DNA of 64,000 nucleotides, from the NCBI GenBank assembly GCA_023055505.1, contig JALIRH010000027.1, positions 1,810,501 through 1,874,500 on the forward strand, given 5' to 3'. Position 1 is the stretch's first letter. Each line of letters starts with the position of its first letter. Of this stretch, positions 36,103 to 50,687 are shown piece after piece. Source of the DNA: Callipepla californica brunnescens. Taxonomy: Eukaryota; Chordata; Aves; Galliformes; Odontophoridae. Made by a program: the position numbers and the translations under genes. The notes below the pieces were generated by a model. The model made no database searches, had not been told where the DNA came from, and saw only the letters and a program-made list of their open reading frames with translations.

Positions 36103-39100
36103 GTTTCCCTCCTCCCCAGCATTGTCCCATGTGATGTTGGCAACTAGATCTGCAGAGCACCAGGAAATCTTTGGCAATGACTGCATGCCTCCCACCGCAG
36201 CCCCTTTATCTCTACACATCACTTTGATTTGCCCGTGTGCAGATTGAGCGCATGCTGCACATGCAGCTTCCTCCATGACCCCATGTGAACTGCAGAAATG
36301 TCAGAAAAACAGGTAGAGTTCACTCTTCTCCCAGTAAAAGCACTGAATGAGGGATAATATCTGCGAATGAAGCAAAGTGACCCTACTCTTTTGTCTGCTG
36401 TGACTTTTAGAGCACTGTTGTACCACACAGTTAAATTTACAGAGGGCTTCTGTGGAAAACTCACAACAATCTATGAAATGAAACACTCGAAGGGAAACTA
36501 GGAGCTAATTTGGGATGTTTGAGAAGCTGCTTTTTGCAGCTCGGTGTGATACAGAGCCTGCTCCTTTTCCTGACTCTCTTTCTGTTTGGCTCCATGTGCG
36601 TATTAAATGCTGAGCTGTTTATTGTTCATTCCTAATTTTGAATCTGTTTGAAACTACTCAATAAAACCTGAAATGACCTAGATTTGCTTTGGCCACCAGG
36701 AGTTTCATATGGTTCTAGTAGTCGCTCATGTTGAGAAATGAAGAAAAAAAGTCGTGCTGCAGTTATTACCAATCTTTGCTTTCCTTCTTCATTCCTTTTC
36801 TCTCTTTCTTCATCTCAGTGTGGCTATGGCATTGAATACAACTGAGACAGAGCAGGTTCCAACTTCTGGTACTTATTCTTGGCTCATTAATTTTTGGCAG
36901 AGAAGAGACATTTAAAAGCTCTGACATTCCTAGGGTAGGTGGTGATAGATCAGAAGTCAGCATAGTCAATGTTGCTATTTTTTTCAGACTCATAGTAACG
37001 TTATTCCCTCAGAGCCCACAAAAACAAAGCAATTAAGCTGGCTTGATCAGAGGAATGGTGGTGGGTGAACCATCCTCAGCACTGAAGATAGCAGATTTCC
37101 ATGGGACTAACTTTCCTCTACTTAAGTCTTCCAAAGTCTGATTTTATAAAAAGACAAGGTAATGCGTGCTGTGCTTAAAGTGTGTTATCTGGATTATGCC
37201 AACTGTGCTCTTCAGGAATGTGACACTGTGAAATGAGATTTCCACACACCCACAGGAATGAGCAGACACTGTATTTATTAGCCTAGTAAAAATACAATCT
37301 TATATCAATAACACCCAGGCTCTCTCTCTACTTCTTCCTGTTTGTGTTGTGTGTCTGAGTTAGTATTGATCTAAGCCAGTGTTGCCAGGTGTACTCACCA
37401 GAGTCTACTCGTTGGAGCTGTGAATAGCAGCCAAAAATAGCTAGGCCTGTTTGGATGCTCCTACAGAGATAATAACTGAGAGCCAGTGAGAGTGTATGCA
37501 CACACAGCTATTGGCTGCTGGAGCTTTCAACTTGTCTGCTAAAGAGGAAGATGCAACTTCACGATGTAGAGCACTAATAGCAGCTTAAACACGATGGTTA
37601 GGAGTGGTAACTTCAGGTATTTAAGTTCAGCTTGTGCCTTAAGATATGTGGCTATTGGGTACGTTTGCTTAGGCAATGCCTTTCTTCTTCAGTGCCTGCT
37701 GCAGCTAATAGGCTTCCAGGAGTGGTCTGAAAATGGAGAACTTGATTTTGGTTAGGAATATAGTTGGATGACAAAGGCACAGAAACCAGAGATGAACTTC
37801 TGTCAGAATTTTCCTAGAAAATGACAGACACAGCAAAAGAAGATTGTTCTTTTGAATGTCAGTATCTGATTCATTCTTGTCTGAACCCCACTGTTGTTAC
37901 TTCAGGACAGCCAGATAGCTGCAAACAGTCTGCCGAAGAGCCTGAAAGAAGTGAAAGGCTGTCTGTGTTATTTGAACTTTAGGAAGGAATGAAGAAAATG
38001 TTATCTAACTGCAGTGCTGAGTCATTTTAGCAGTAGGAGCTGCTTAGGTCAGCTGGAATATTGGGAAAGAAAATACTGAATCAAACATTTTATTGTGTCA
38101 GCAGAGGGTCCCTGCTGCAGTGTGGGCTGGAACTTGGAAGTGGAGATCTAAAAGGAAACATTATTATCAGCAGCTGCTTGAAAAATAGTGTAATTCCTTT
38201 GTTTCTGAGGATTGACTATAGTCATAGGAAATCCGGCCATATCTAAAACTTCCAATCTTTACACAAGGAATGCTCATGTCTTTGTTAATTATTTTATAGC
38301 ATAATTACATCAGTGCCGGCTTAAGAAAAGCTTGGTTATACAATTCTTTCATATATTAGCTTCAGCTTGAGCAAAATTTTCAGGTGCATCTATGTGACTT
38401 AAAAGCCTTGTCTTCTAGAGCTCAAGTCACTCCTGAAGGTGATATTTGGTATTTATGTGAGTGTTACCTGTGCCCTACAGCCAAAACAAATACTGTAATC
38501 TTTTTCTTTAAATTCTTTCAACGGAAGGTCTCGATCTTTTTGTGAACTTCTAAATGAGTAATCTCACTCTGTCCATTTACAAAAATATTTATTGACCCTC
38601 TGCCCATCTGAAGATTCTGGTATGATTTGCCCTTGAGAGCTGGACTGGTTTGAGAATTTTCTAACAACATGGCATGTTGCTGGAAAATACTTCACCTGGA
38701 GCTCCCAGGGTTTCTTTTATTTATAGGAATTCTACAGTAATTCCTATGAGGTCCAGTGATCAAGACCTTCTCTATGGGCTTTGACCACTTTTGCGTGTCC
38801 CTCAACACCTTGTTTCATTCTGCATTCCAAACAGGTCTCCAAATATTAGCAATAACATCTCTAACTTTCTCTTTGCTTTTTTCTCTCCTCCAGAAATAAA
38901 AGTCTATTCCAATCTATTTTTTCTTCCTGCTACACATGTTGCAGCATCTATAGCTGAAAGATCTGTTCTGTTAGCAGTTGTAAATAGCTCAACTGTAGGA
39001 GGGGTTTCTTTACATAAATTGTGAAACTGTTTGCCTTCTATTAGTTCTTTACAGTAAGTAAAAGAAACAAAGCTTTTACAGCTAAATAGGTTCTCTTTAG

Positions 39101-41055
39101 AGTGCATTAAGAGCTGCTTTAATCTGCTTTACTGTAATGCATCCAATTAACATGCTTAGGGACTCCTAGCATCTGAGATTGGTTATGTAGAATGGCTTCT
39201 ACTTTTCAAATCAAAAGAGCAAATGAATAATATTCCTGTCATGGACCTAATAATGTTGGTCCACAAGATGCCTTGACTGATGAGACTTTCTGATGATTTT
39301 TCTTCACTTTTGCTACTTCACTTGACTCAAGAGTTCCATTTTCCGAGTTGTTTCATGTTAACTCTTTTCACTAAATTATATTCTACTGAAATAGGTACAA
39401 AATCTGTGGCTGAAATGCAAACAGAAATTGACAGAGGTGGTGCATCACGTGACTGAGATGCTGTCTGCAAAAAGGAACCTGCAAGGCTATAGCATTCATA
39501 GGTCTTTCATCCAGGAGATGGGGTACAAGGAAATTTCCACCAGATTCCCCTTACTTTTCCCTCACTTTACTATCCATCCAAATGGGTGTGAATACCACCT
39601 CACTGGTAGGCTTCCTCATAGAAGGTTGTGCTGAAGCCTTATATTCATTATTATTTTATCTTGCACTCCAACACAGAGTTGGAATGAGATCATAGAAGTG
39701 CTTATAGTCTGGCTCCTTGATACCTTTGCTTGCATCCTTACACATTTCTCATAACTGAACACTATTTTTGGGAAGGACTGTGAAGGAGAATCTTCTTTAA
39801 AATGTAATGGTATTATCAGATTATATTCTGTGTTTTCAGCCTTTAAATAGTTATTTCATCCTTACAATGATAATGCTTTGAATAACAAGATTCAGCTACT
39901 GTGCATTCTGCAGGAGGGTGCAGGCAGAAATTCCAGACTGTCAATCGTAATTCAAAACATCATTGTCCCCTTATTAAAGCTGTGTTATCTCAAGTATTGG
40001 AATAAAATTCTAATTTGGGAAAATGGACTAATATACTAAAACTTTTCTTCCACCACTGTTTAAAATTTCTTTCTTTTTTCACTAAGTGTCAGGAAGTGTT
40101 GATGTGTTGGCAGCAGCATATACTGTCCCTGAGGAGGCTGTAAGTAAGTGTTAAAAATGTTTGGGCCTGTATAAAAAAGAGGAATTTTACTAAACTCTAA
40201 AAAAAGGTAGTAATGGAAATGCCTCTTTCAGCAGTTCTTTATTTATTAATAGATGTTGGAGCATTTGTTATTTTCTAATGGATATTTCAATCTCTATCTG
40301 AAGTCTCTATCCAAATGGGAATTTTTTCCTAAACTTAGATATCTGATAAAATTTCCACGATCTCCTTTACAGAGGATGAAATTCACCACTGTAAAGTCAG
40401 TAGGTTTTAGGGATGAGTTTCTAATTCATTGATTGGTATAACCAAATCATGTGGAGAATGCTCCTTTTGGAGAACTGGCAGCTTGGTTCCCAAAAGTTGT
40501 TTTAAGTAAGGGATCTCATACGCAAGAATAAGTTTAGGAGGCTGTATAAGATGGCCCTTCATCAGCACATTACAATTATTTTCTGTTATTTCCTCTAATC
40601 AGATGTACATAAATAGTTACTCTGCTTCTGATCCTCATGCAATGTTATTGTTTGCAATATGGTGCTAACATCAGTAATGTAATTTAACTTAAATAAGTGA
40701 GACAAAGCATCTGTCAGGTTTATTTCAGCCTTTATTCATCCCGTAAGGTAATACTGAGATTTTTTTCTTGTATGAAGATATAATATCATTTTAAAGGAAT
40801 ATATAGCTTTTGCATACCATGATATTCATGTTACTGATTGATTAAAAATCCTTTTAGAGTGGAGGTATGCCCTCATGAGCTTGCTAGCAATAATAGTAGT
40901 TTTTCTGGGGGTTCAAAATGCCACTGGGGGACAGATGACATGCAATAGGATATCATTACAGTCTAATGTGTTACTTCATGGTCTCAGGTTGCTTTTCTTT
41001 GAGGAGCTGGATACTATCAGCTGTCTGTTTCTCATCTATTGTTTCTTTTCCTCAG

Positions 41056-41284
41056 AAGCTCAGTAAGTGGGAGATGACAGAGCCAACGCACTGCCTGTGC
41101 TAAGGGAGCAACAAAACTCCGATAGCAATATAAATTATTGGAACATCTAGGGAATTGCTGACAGACAGAGCAGCTCCGAGGAAATGCATCCCTGTCAACG
41201 AACGTTTGTTTCAGCTGAGGCTTGAATAACAGCAGAAATGAAAAGCAGAGTAATCTGGTGAGGGGAAAGTGAACTGCAGCCACT
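41056..41284 (+). other. Candidate noncoding exon
   Basis: A very strong acceptor (TCTATTGTTTCTTTTCCTCAG, preceded by more pyrimidines) and a strong donor (GCCACT followed by GTAAGTATTT) enclose 229 bases. Stop codons occur in all three frames, so it would be noncoding or UTR. The segment is less AT-rich than its flanks. Confidence 0.25.
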
Positions 41285-43622
41285 GTAAGTATTTGTGAAT
41301 AATTTGTTACGAAGTTCACAGATCTGATGAGCAGATTATGCATTTCTGGACATAATTTTTTGTCTTTGGAGAATGAAAATTGCTTTTCTTTAACGTGATG
41401 CGTGGGCAGATTATTTCTTTCCTGATCTCTAAATATGCAGATTGGATATTTTCTATGAAGAAAGGAATTCTAAATATTTGTAGGGGAGAAAACTCTTTTA
41501 TTTTGCCTTCCAAGTATATACTGACATTTTATGTAAGGATATATTGATGCTTTGGCTCTGTGGTCAGTATATTTCAATATAAGCAAGTAATAGTATTTAA
41601 GACTGACAATTTCATTTCAGTTTATGAAATTAGTTACACTTCTACTGTTCTCTTCAAAACTCAGTTTATGGGACTATGCTGATGTTAGTTACGTACCTGC
41701 ATTCGTGCATGAGTGAACTCAGTGCTAAAACTGGCAGCTGGTAATGAATTTACATACATACATACAGTTTGAAACAAACATTTTTATTAACAGTTTTTCC
41801 TTAGCTTGATTCTTAACAAAAAGGTGCTGATGTGTGTTTCTGATAGCTAATAAGTAAATTGTCATTAGCATGCACTTTCTGGGACAGGTTTTGAAGGGAA
41901 CAAATGAACTCCAGCCAATGGAAGATAAAGGAGCTCTGAACTGTGCTACCAAACTCAGACGTGACAAATTAGTTAAGAAAGGTTCATCTGGATTTTCTGA
42001 AATTAACCTGCCATGATTTCTCACTATGTTTTCCAAACAGTACACTTCAGCAATGAATTCAAAGCTCGCAGCCCGCTATAGCAACGGGTTTTAAAACTGT
42101 TGTTCTCACAACTCTGGGGAGCTGCAGCACTGAATTTGTGTTACGTTAGCTTATTAAGAAACCTTTCTAAAGTGAAAAGTAGTGGTGTAACTTAGCATGA
42201 ATGTATCTCCTCTGAGATATTTTGATTTGACTGTTGTATGTTGTCAGAGGACCTGGGTAAATTGTGACTTATGGAAGAAAATAGTTTCATGGAGACTGCT
42301 ATTTCTAATGGAAAAAGCTTGCTCTGCAGGTACGTGTTACAATTTGGTTGACGTGAGTTGACAAAGTAATGTTGAATAGCAGAAGAACCAAGAATCATTA
42401 CACAGGATTTGGACCCATGTTTCAGTTGAACTCACTCCAGTAACTTCTGTCAGGGAAAATTTACTGTGCTTGAGCTTATCAGTTATTAGTTTAACTAGAG
42501 CTGTGAAGAGCGTAGTGCAGACTCCTTCATTTTCTGGCTCAGTACTGACCTGGAGAACCCAGCTATACAAAACCATACTGTTCTGGATTCAGCACACCAG
42601 AGGCCACTTGTCACTGGTTTCCCCAGGGTCTTCACCCTCTCACCCCATCACCTGGTTATTGCCATCTTACTGGTAAAACCACACGATATTTAAACTATAT
42701 ACTTTGTACATTGTGGTACAATGACAGTTAGGAATAAATTAAGTATCTGTACATTCATTGCTTTTACAGCCTCAGATATTTCACACTTTTCATTGAAAGC
42801 TTCCAAAAACTTTTGGGATACTCCCAATTAGAGGGAGGACACAGTCCTACGGCTGCGTGCTGCACAGATGTGTTCAAGCACAGATGTGAGAGCAGTTGGC
42901 TGTACTCCAGTGTCCTTCATTAAAGGTAAAGAGGTAAAATAAAAGCACAGAATTGAGTGGAGACATTCAGAGCACTGGTTCATGCCCTTTATATGTTAAA
43001 AGTATGCCCTATAAAGTTCAGATTTAAATTTTCTGAAAGGATGAATGAAATTTCTCCTGCTTTTATCCTCATACGCCATTTTCAGTGACTATAAAATAAA
43101 ACCTGTGGTTATTAAATATAGAATGTGGTATTCCTCTTCCATATATAGTTACTGAGATAGCTGCAGATTATTTAAAGACAACCTTTTGGTGCAATTAATA
43201 TGTCAGTAAAGCAAAGCGTTTCTCTTTATAAAATGCCTTTCAAGCATCCTTGAGGACACATTAAAGTCATATTTAGTAAGCTAATTAGCATGATCAGAGT
43301 TCGCATTCCTTCCTTATGATTAACTTTGTGGCACTGAAAGGAAAATTCTAGGTAGAACTCGTAGAGTGACACTAAATACATAGGTCCTTATATTCTATAC
43401 TGGAATGCATGACACACTGGCTGCAGTTTAAGTAACTGTTTAAAGCAGCAAGGACATAATTCACCCCAAAGTCTGACTTTTCCTCAACAGAAATACGCAA
43501 GGCATTAAGCAGCCTGGACAAACAGTCTGGAAAGTTACAGTACGGTTCACCTTGTTACACTTTGTTCTGTTTATGTAATGGTGATTTTTACACTGAGTTC
43601 CACCCTGTAAAGCTGGGCCTTC

Positions 43623-43637
43623 TTTTTTTTTTTTTTT
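43623..43637. repeat. Poly(T) tract, 15 bases
   Basis: A run of 15 T followed by AATG. Confidence 0.8.
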
Positions 43638-45239
43638 AATGAAAACATAACATTTCACATTATCTATTTCCCATAAAGTAAAGAGAATCCGTACATAGAT
43701 CAGGATAACTTTCATCACACTCTTTAAGTTTTATTTTTAAGAGAGAGAATATTACAAAAATACTAATAATGGCTATTTTTGATCGTGCTGATAAGAACTT
43801 TGCTGTGTAGCATTGTGCTCAAGGAATAATGTCAGTACTGCTGATCAAGAATGCTGTTTCATATAAACTGGTGTTACTATACAATCTCAGTTTAGCTTTA
43901 GGTTATGGAAAAACAACAGTTTTTGGTGATATATTTGTGACTGTAGTAGGATGGAAAACCAAATGCTCTATTCCTTGGAGTCTGGTGCTGAAACAGGTGA
44001 ATGTTATTTAATAGAGCATACACAGCTTGAGCAAGGAGCTCTTCATCAGAATGATGTAACCTAAACATCTTTAAAAGTATCAATCTTGGGAAATAATTAT
44101 TTTTTTCACCTTTGTTGGCCTTGAGAATGTGTTCTCTAGTGAGTGTTATGAACAGATGCTCATACCTGGGAGATGAGTATGTTTAAATTGACAGGCTGCA
44201 GTACATTATCGTGAAAGTGCTCAGAAGTACCGTACCTTGAAGGCCTGGGAGTTCATATCACTCTGCTTTAGGACACAAGTTATAGTATTGATCTTATAAG
44301 TTCTGTCACACGTAGATAAGTAAGAAATACTGGCCCTGGAGCCAAAGTTATGTGGAGCAAACTCTGAACTGGAACAAGTTCAGATTATCTTTCAGTTTTG
44401 AAACAAAGTAGGAACGTGCCATATAATGCAGTTTGAAGATACTAAGTTTCTAAAATTAGATGCCACAAGGAGGAAGAGATTAATAATGCTTCATTTTTAA
44501 AATATTTCTGGTTAATAAGTGCTTAAAAGGAATAAATGGCACTGCTTTCAGTAATAAATTCTAATTGGTATATTTGGCTCCATGGCACTGTAAAAAAAAG
44601 GTCATGAAAATAGAGATTTCAGCCCAGCCTCCCGATTACTGCATGTTTTCCAATTTTCCAATACAATCATCCTTCAGAAGAGAGAAAGGGAGAACTAAGT
44701 CATATGTTCCATCTTTACTACTGCATTCCTTAGAGGGTTCCATATGTTTACCTTTAGCTGACTTTAGATTCTGTGTTTTTGTGGTTGCTGGCAAGAACTG
44801 TTGAATTCTTTCATGCCTATTGCTTTAATAAGGAATGTAAAGCCACATAAAGAATAACACTAGAACACAACAGTATGAAGCACAAATAATCTCTGATGAA
44901 ATGTGTATCTTGAGTACAGATTAAGAATGCTTTGCACCTAATTCTTTATTTAGACTGCTAGATTTAAAAATTCCAAAAGGGGGCAATCTTACCCTCTGTC
45001 TGAAAACATATAAATATAATTACATTGAATTAAATTGAGGAAATCCAGCACAGTACTTTTAAGGTTCTCCTTTACCTGACAAAGCTGAAAGTTAGTGAGT
45101 AAATGATAAAAACAATCCTCCGGCATTTGGCTTTTTTATATTCTGAATTAAATTTTAAAAGCATTACTGCACTTTAAACTTTATTATCTGCAATACCATG
45201 AAAACATGTGGTCACCCTCAAAGTTTAATGGTTAAAATC

Positions 45240-45265
45240 ATCTGATGCATTTATCTGATGCATTT
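45240..45265. repeat. 13-base perfect tandem duplication
   Basis: The unit ATCTGATGCATTT occurs twice with no gap or mismatch. Confidence 0.9.
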
Positions 45266-48200
45266 AACTGTAGAGATCAATACTGCTGCTGAGTGAGAGA
45301 ACCACCAAAAAAAGCCACAGCACCCAAAAAGCACTTAAATTGTTCTTGCACATAAACAGATCTATGATTCACATTTAGGCAAAAAAATAAAAGAATCTCT
45401 AAAAAGAGAAACTCATCTTTTTCTGCAGTTGATTGCACCTTATGAACTCAGGACAAAATCATGCGCTCTGTTGGAGAAATGAGAGTAAATTACTGCAAGC
45501 TGAATTTTACCATTTTTTATCATTCTATAGTGTTAGAGAGATAAATAATTTTTTGAAGAAAAAAACCAAAACTTTCAGGAAATGTGTTTACCATTCATTT
45601 TCAGTAACTTTTTTCCTGTACATATATAATTTTTTTTTCAATAATGAGTATACACATTGCCTTTCTACATGCTTTCTAACTAATGTGCTATAGACTCATC
45701 TTTTGTAATTTGGTGGCAACGATAATTTAACTATAAGAAAAGAAAATATTTCAGGTGTATGATATAGATACATATGCAAGCTGCCAAAAATAATATTTCT
45801 ATAGATATCTGAAAGCCAACACCAAGAAATGTGGAAATGTCTTAGAAGGATAAAGCCATGAACATAAAGTGAGGGTTAGTTGCAGAAAGGCATCTGCAAG
45901 AGTTTGGGAAAAGGGCTTTGATGCTGGGAAGAAGTGGAAAGCAGCACACATAAAATGGAGAGAGCAGACATGTCCTGGTCACTTGGGGAAAGTGGATAGT
46001 TTGCAGGCGAGATGCCATCCACATTCCTTCCCTTTCCAGTCTGTGCCCCTGATGTAATGCAATAAAGCCCATTGTGCAGCCAAGTCTATATCCCTGTCTA
46101 TCCCTGTAGTGCCATGTGGTATGAAGGAAAAGATGGAGTGTTTTATTTGACCAACAGATACAGTCTGAGCAGAAGAAATAAGACTTTTCAGCTTTTCAGC
46201 TATAAAAGACAATTGTTAGATCTGAAACTGAAATGGAGATTTTCAAGATGAGCAAGGATTGACAATATTTATTCTGAATGGAACTTAGTGTTGTAGATTC
46301 CATAAACAGCCCATGAGAGAAGAGAGACTGGTAGCTGTACAGTAGAGGAAGATACAGAAAACTTTTACTATTGGTGGTTCCTGTCTGGAGGTCTGGAACC
46401 TCAGATGTGCTCATTGTTATGAGGCAGATGAGAGCTGCGCTGGCTGGAAAGAAACAGAGCTATAACTGAGAGGTTCTTTCTGATCTTGGCTCAGCTCTAG
46501 ATGGAGTGAGAGAAACTTCTAATGTTTACAAGATTTTAAAGTTTTGAGAGCCTTCTCAATGCTGCTAATTACGAATTAAAACAGAATTGGTCATTAATTT
46601 CTCTTCTTCTTGCAGTTCATCTCAGTAATTGTGGGGCAGCATATTTTCCCATGATAAGGAGTCCTACAATTAGTCATTACTTCATGGAATCTGGTTAAAG
46701 CTGATAAATTACTTGTAGTAAGAAGAGCTGCAGCTTGTGATGTGTGCAAGCTTGAGCTTCAATCTATCCAGTATGAATAAAGAGACACAGACTGTCCACT
46801 TGTATATGCTGAAGTTGCTCTGACCCCTGATCCACAGCCAGGAATATGGTTGGTAGTGTAACAGTTCAATAAAGCATTCTGGTTAAATATGTTTTCATAA
46901 AATGTCAGTGAAACCAAAATAAATCATAGTACCACTTTATTGTGATAAGCAGTATGCCGAAGAAATTAATATGATTTTTTTTCTGCCTTGCTTTGCATTC
47001 ATATGATGTAGGCTATTTTAAACCCAGCTGTATTTTTTCCCCTCTAGAGAAGATGACCATCCCCATTGCCTCACTATCTATTTACATTCTGGAAAGAGTC
47101 ATTTGGGATTTTGTCTTTCTGAAATAAACATTTGCTTATGGATTTTTTTTTTATTGTCACATCCATGGCATTTTTAAAGTAAATAGGAGTACAAGGTTTA
47201 TATTATTTTAAATGTATATTGTATTTGTCTTCCCAACACTGTGGTTTCTAGTACTGTGAATAACGTAGTATGGAGCCAGCCTATTAAACAGCCTGTTTTT
47301 GTAAGGAAACTGTTAGTCCACCTACAATATTCTATTGCTTACTGTGTTCTTCCAATATGCTTAGCATTCCACAACCTAAATGATCATTTGTTGAACAAAT
47401 TCATGCTTTTATTAGTCAAAATACAGAGAAAACAGAGCCCCCCTGTTTCAAGATATTTGCTAATGCACGGTTAATTATCACATATAGCTTACTATAATTC
47501 ATTTTACAGGGAGACCTCCTGCAGGTAACATACTAGCAGTTTATGAAGCAAAATAACCTCACTATAGATTAGAACTGTTTCACTACTGGTCAGACAGTTG
47601 CTGCTTCTAGGCCTTCTCACTTCACATTGCTAATTTGAACAAGGCTTTATTTTTATATTTGTCAGCAGCAAGACTGTAGCATGGTTGTTAAACCTCTCCC
47701 AGGCCTAATTAGAGTAGCAATGCTAGCATTCATAATGAATCTCGTGTCCTGGGTTGGAGGAGGTAGCCGTGGTGCTACAGTAGCTTCCTGGCAGACAGTT
47801 GCTGGCAGGTTTAAGGTAGCTTGTGGCTTGCAATATTAAGTGACTGTTGAAATTCATTGACTCCACTGCGGCTTATGTGTCTAGATGACAACAAGTTTAC
47901 ACGGTTCTTTTATAGTTACAGCAAATGGGTCCATTTAAATATTTATTAGGTGATTATGGTGATGTGAAATGGAAAAAAATTGCAAAGTACAGTATTGCAT
48001 GTATAACTGTCTTAACCGTATTTTTAACAAAATATGCCTGTGGTATCATTTGAAATTACAGCATCTTTTTTTTTTTTCCTCATAAATATTTATAGTGTAT
48101 CAGTAGCTAGGAATGCTAATTTATTTGCATTTTGTTTCTTATTTAATTTGACAGGCATTTGGGTAGCCATTAAAGGCACTCGCTCTGATTTGAATGAAGG

Positions 48201-50670
48201 ATATTTCAATCAGCAGCTGAGTGGCATTTTGGTGGGTGTGGATAAAGTTCAGCTTTAGGAGTTCTTCTTGCCTTTGTGAGACACAGAGAGGAGGAGTATT
48301 CCCTATGTGTTCTAGATTATGGGAACACCCAAAGAAAGTTTGCTTCTCTAAAACCTTTACATCTGAAGAATCTGTCATAGTTGTTGGGTGAAATGTAGTT
48401 GATTTGTTTCATTTTCTTCTTTACCTGGATTAACTAAATTGAAGAGAACACAAAAGCCAGGTATAGATTTTCATAAAAATGAACCAAGAGTTGACAGAAA
48501 TTATTAATAAGAGTAGGATGACAAAAAATTGCCACCTCACATACATAGATAAAAAGATTAAATGCATATGGAAGAAAATGAGATTTAATTCATTGACAGC
48601 TTTGTAACTACTGTTAACTTTCTCATGGCAACAGAAGAGATTGGAGCAAGTCAGTATCATCTAAGGGATGAAGAGAACATGGCAATAATACCCAGAGGTG
48701 TTTTAAGACTTGCTGTATTATGTCTAGGGATTTAGTCTACTGTATAGAGTACAAGATTAGCTGATATTTGGTTTCTCCACCAAGAGTAATTTCATTACTA
48801 GTACCAAAATGCAAGACAGCAGTTCTGTAGGGATATGTCTAATGCTGGCTTTAAGTCATGTCTGGTGCCCTTCCTCAGAACTGATGGCACTGGTGGCTGT
48901 AGGATAATGCAGTACAAATAGGAAGAACTACCTGTTAGTGCTCATTTGAAATTGGGTTGTGGATTTCTTTTCAGCTGTGAGAACTTAAAGGTATAGATGA
49001 TAAATCAGCACATTAATTATCTATATTTTGTAATGTGGCTCAGATATCAGCTAAAAAGAGTTTAGTACACTCAGGCATACTCTTGCAGCTCTGTGAAGGG
49101 ATAAGTAACTTTTCCCCTTGTAGTGACAGCTCAAAATAACTGGAAATTGTGACTGTGTTCTGATACAATATGTATTTCAGGACACCTTCCTGCACTACAA
49201 TACACAGTTCAGCACTGTATGGGCATTGGTCTGTGCCTCATGAATGTTAACAGAAAGGTCTGGCACTGTGAAGTTGAAGGCTGTCATTCTAGCTCATTCC
49301 TCTGAAGATTTCATGAAGTCTCTGTTAAATGTTTCCCACGTAGATCTAACTTGGATGTTCTTGTTGCAGCTAACATAGCCAAACTGCAAATCCAAGTCAG
49401 AACCCTACTGAAGGTTGCTATCAAACATTAGCTTTAATTTGTTGTTTTTCCTCTTCTGTCTATACACAGCTTTCTGTTCAGAGTCCAAGCTTTCTATCTG
49501 ATATTTTCACAAGTAACTTAGACAACAGTCACAGGATCCTGAATCACCTATCACTGCTTCAGACTCCCTGCAGTCTATATGATAAGCAGACCATAATTTC
49601 TTAACCTGCAGGTCTTCAGAAGTCCTGCTGGTAAGTTTTACCTACCAACTACCAAGACAGTAAGTTAAACTTTCAACACGGGGTGAATATTCCTAAGTGT
49701 CAGGACACTGAAAATGGCTGGGTTCTTGTGCATGCACAGTAACCCTCAGTCTTTAGGGTTGACGATCTGATTCACAAGCACTAAATTCATTTAAAAGAAG
49801 ACGAAGGGGGAAAAAAAGAACATTCTTTAGCTTTTTGAGTCAGTAAGTTCTGTACTACTGTTTGCTCAGATTTTCCAGCGAGATCACTTCCTGAACAGGA
49901 GTTAATATGAATAAATGTTCTGAGAAGCAGGTTCAAGAGCTAAGCATGCAGAGACTGTACAGTCTTGCAGTATCCAATCAGTGACAAAGCTGAATTTGGT
50001 TCTAGTTTTCCAGTAAGCTCAGAAAATTTCACATTTGTGACTCAGAATAAGATACATTTTTAGATATCTGACCCGATAAATTTGATCAATTGTTTAATTC
50101 TAATAATTCTGTTCAGGTTTAAAAGGACCTTGCTGTATTTATCTACTTTGTGATTTCAGGAGAATAACTTGATCTGAATAGAGAAAGGTCAGAATTTCAT
50201 TCTAAATGTATCTGTCAGATTATATGGCTTTATCTACTTAAAATTGTACCAAATATACTTTAAAAAATTAAAGCAATGTGATTATCATCAGTTATTTTTA
50301 TCGATGAGTAATATTTTCATTAAAGACTAGATTACGTCCCAACAGTACAAAAGATGTTCTCTTCCCCATAAATACCACAATGCAAACCTAATTGGGTGAA
50401 GAAAGTTAAGATAAAATATAAAGTTATAGTCAACCAATGGTTTATTCTTGGGCAAAATGTTGCATCACTTGGCTGGCCTTCACCAAGTTTAAGAATTCTT
50501 GGTGAATATATCTGGCTGAGTTTAGGGGACACAGGTATGGTGTGACAAATTAGCAGCACTTGCTAATCTGAAAAATGGCTTCTTTTACAATATCAGGACA
50601 AATAATTGAAGACAACTGGTAGCAAAATAAGCTATATTCCATCTCTGTGTTTGACACTGAAAAGTAAAAA

Positions 50671-50687
50671 TGTTTGTTTGTTTGTTT
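50671..50687. repeat. Short TGTT microsatellite
   Basis: About four units of TGTT are followed by a T-rich stretch. Confidence 0.7.

Noticed and set aside
39380..39634. Plus-strand frame around 39428 with a transposase-like look
   Set aside because: It has no ATG start, no inverted repeats and no recognisable catalytic motif.
44980..45000. CCAAAAGGGGGCAATC resembling a CTCF core
   Set aside because: It fits only about 11 of 14 positions by eye, with mismatches at three informative sites.
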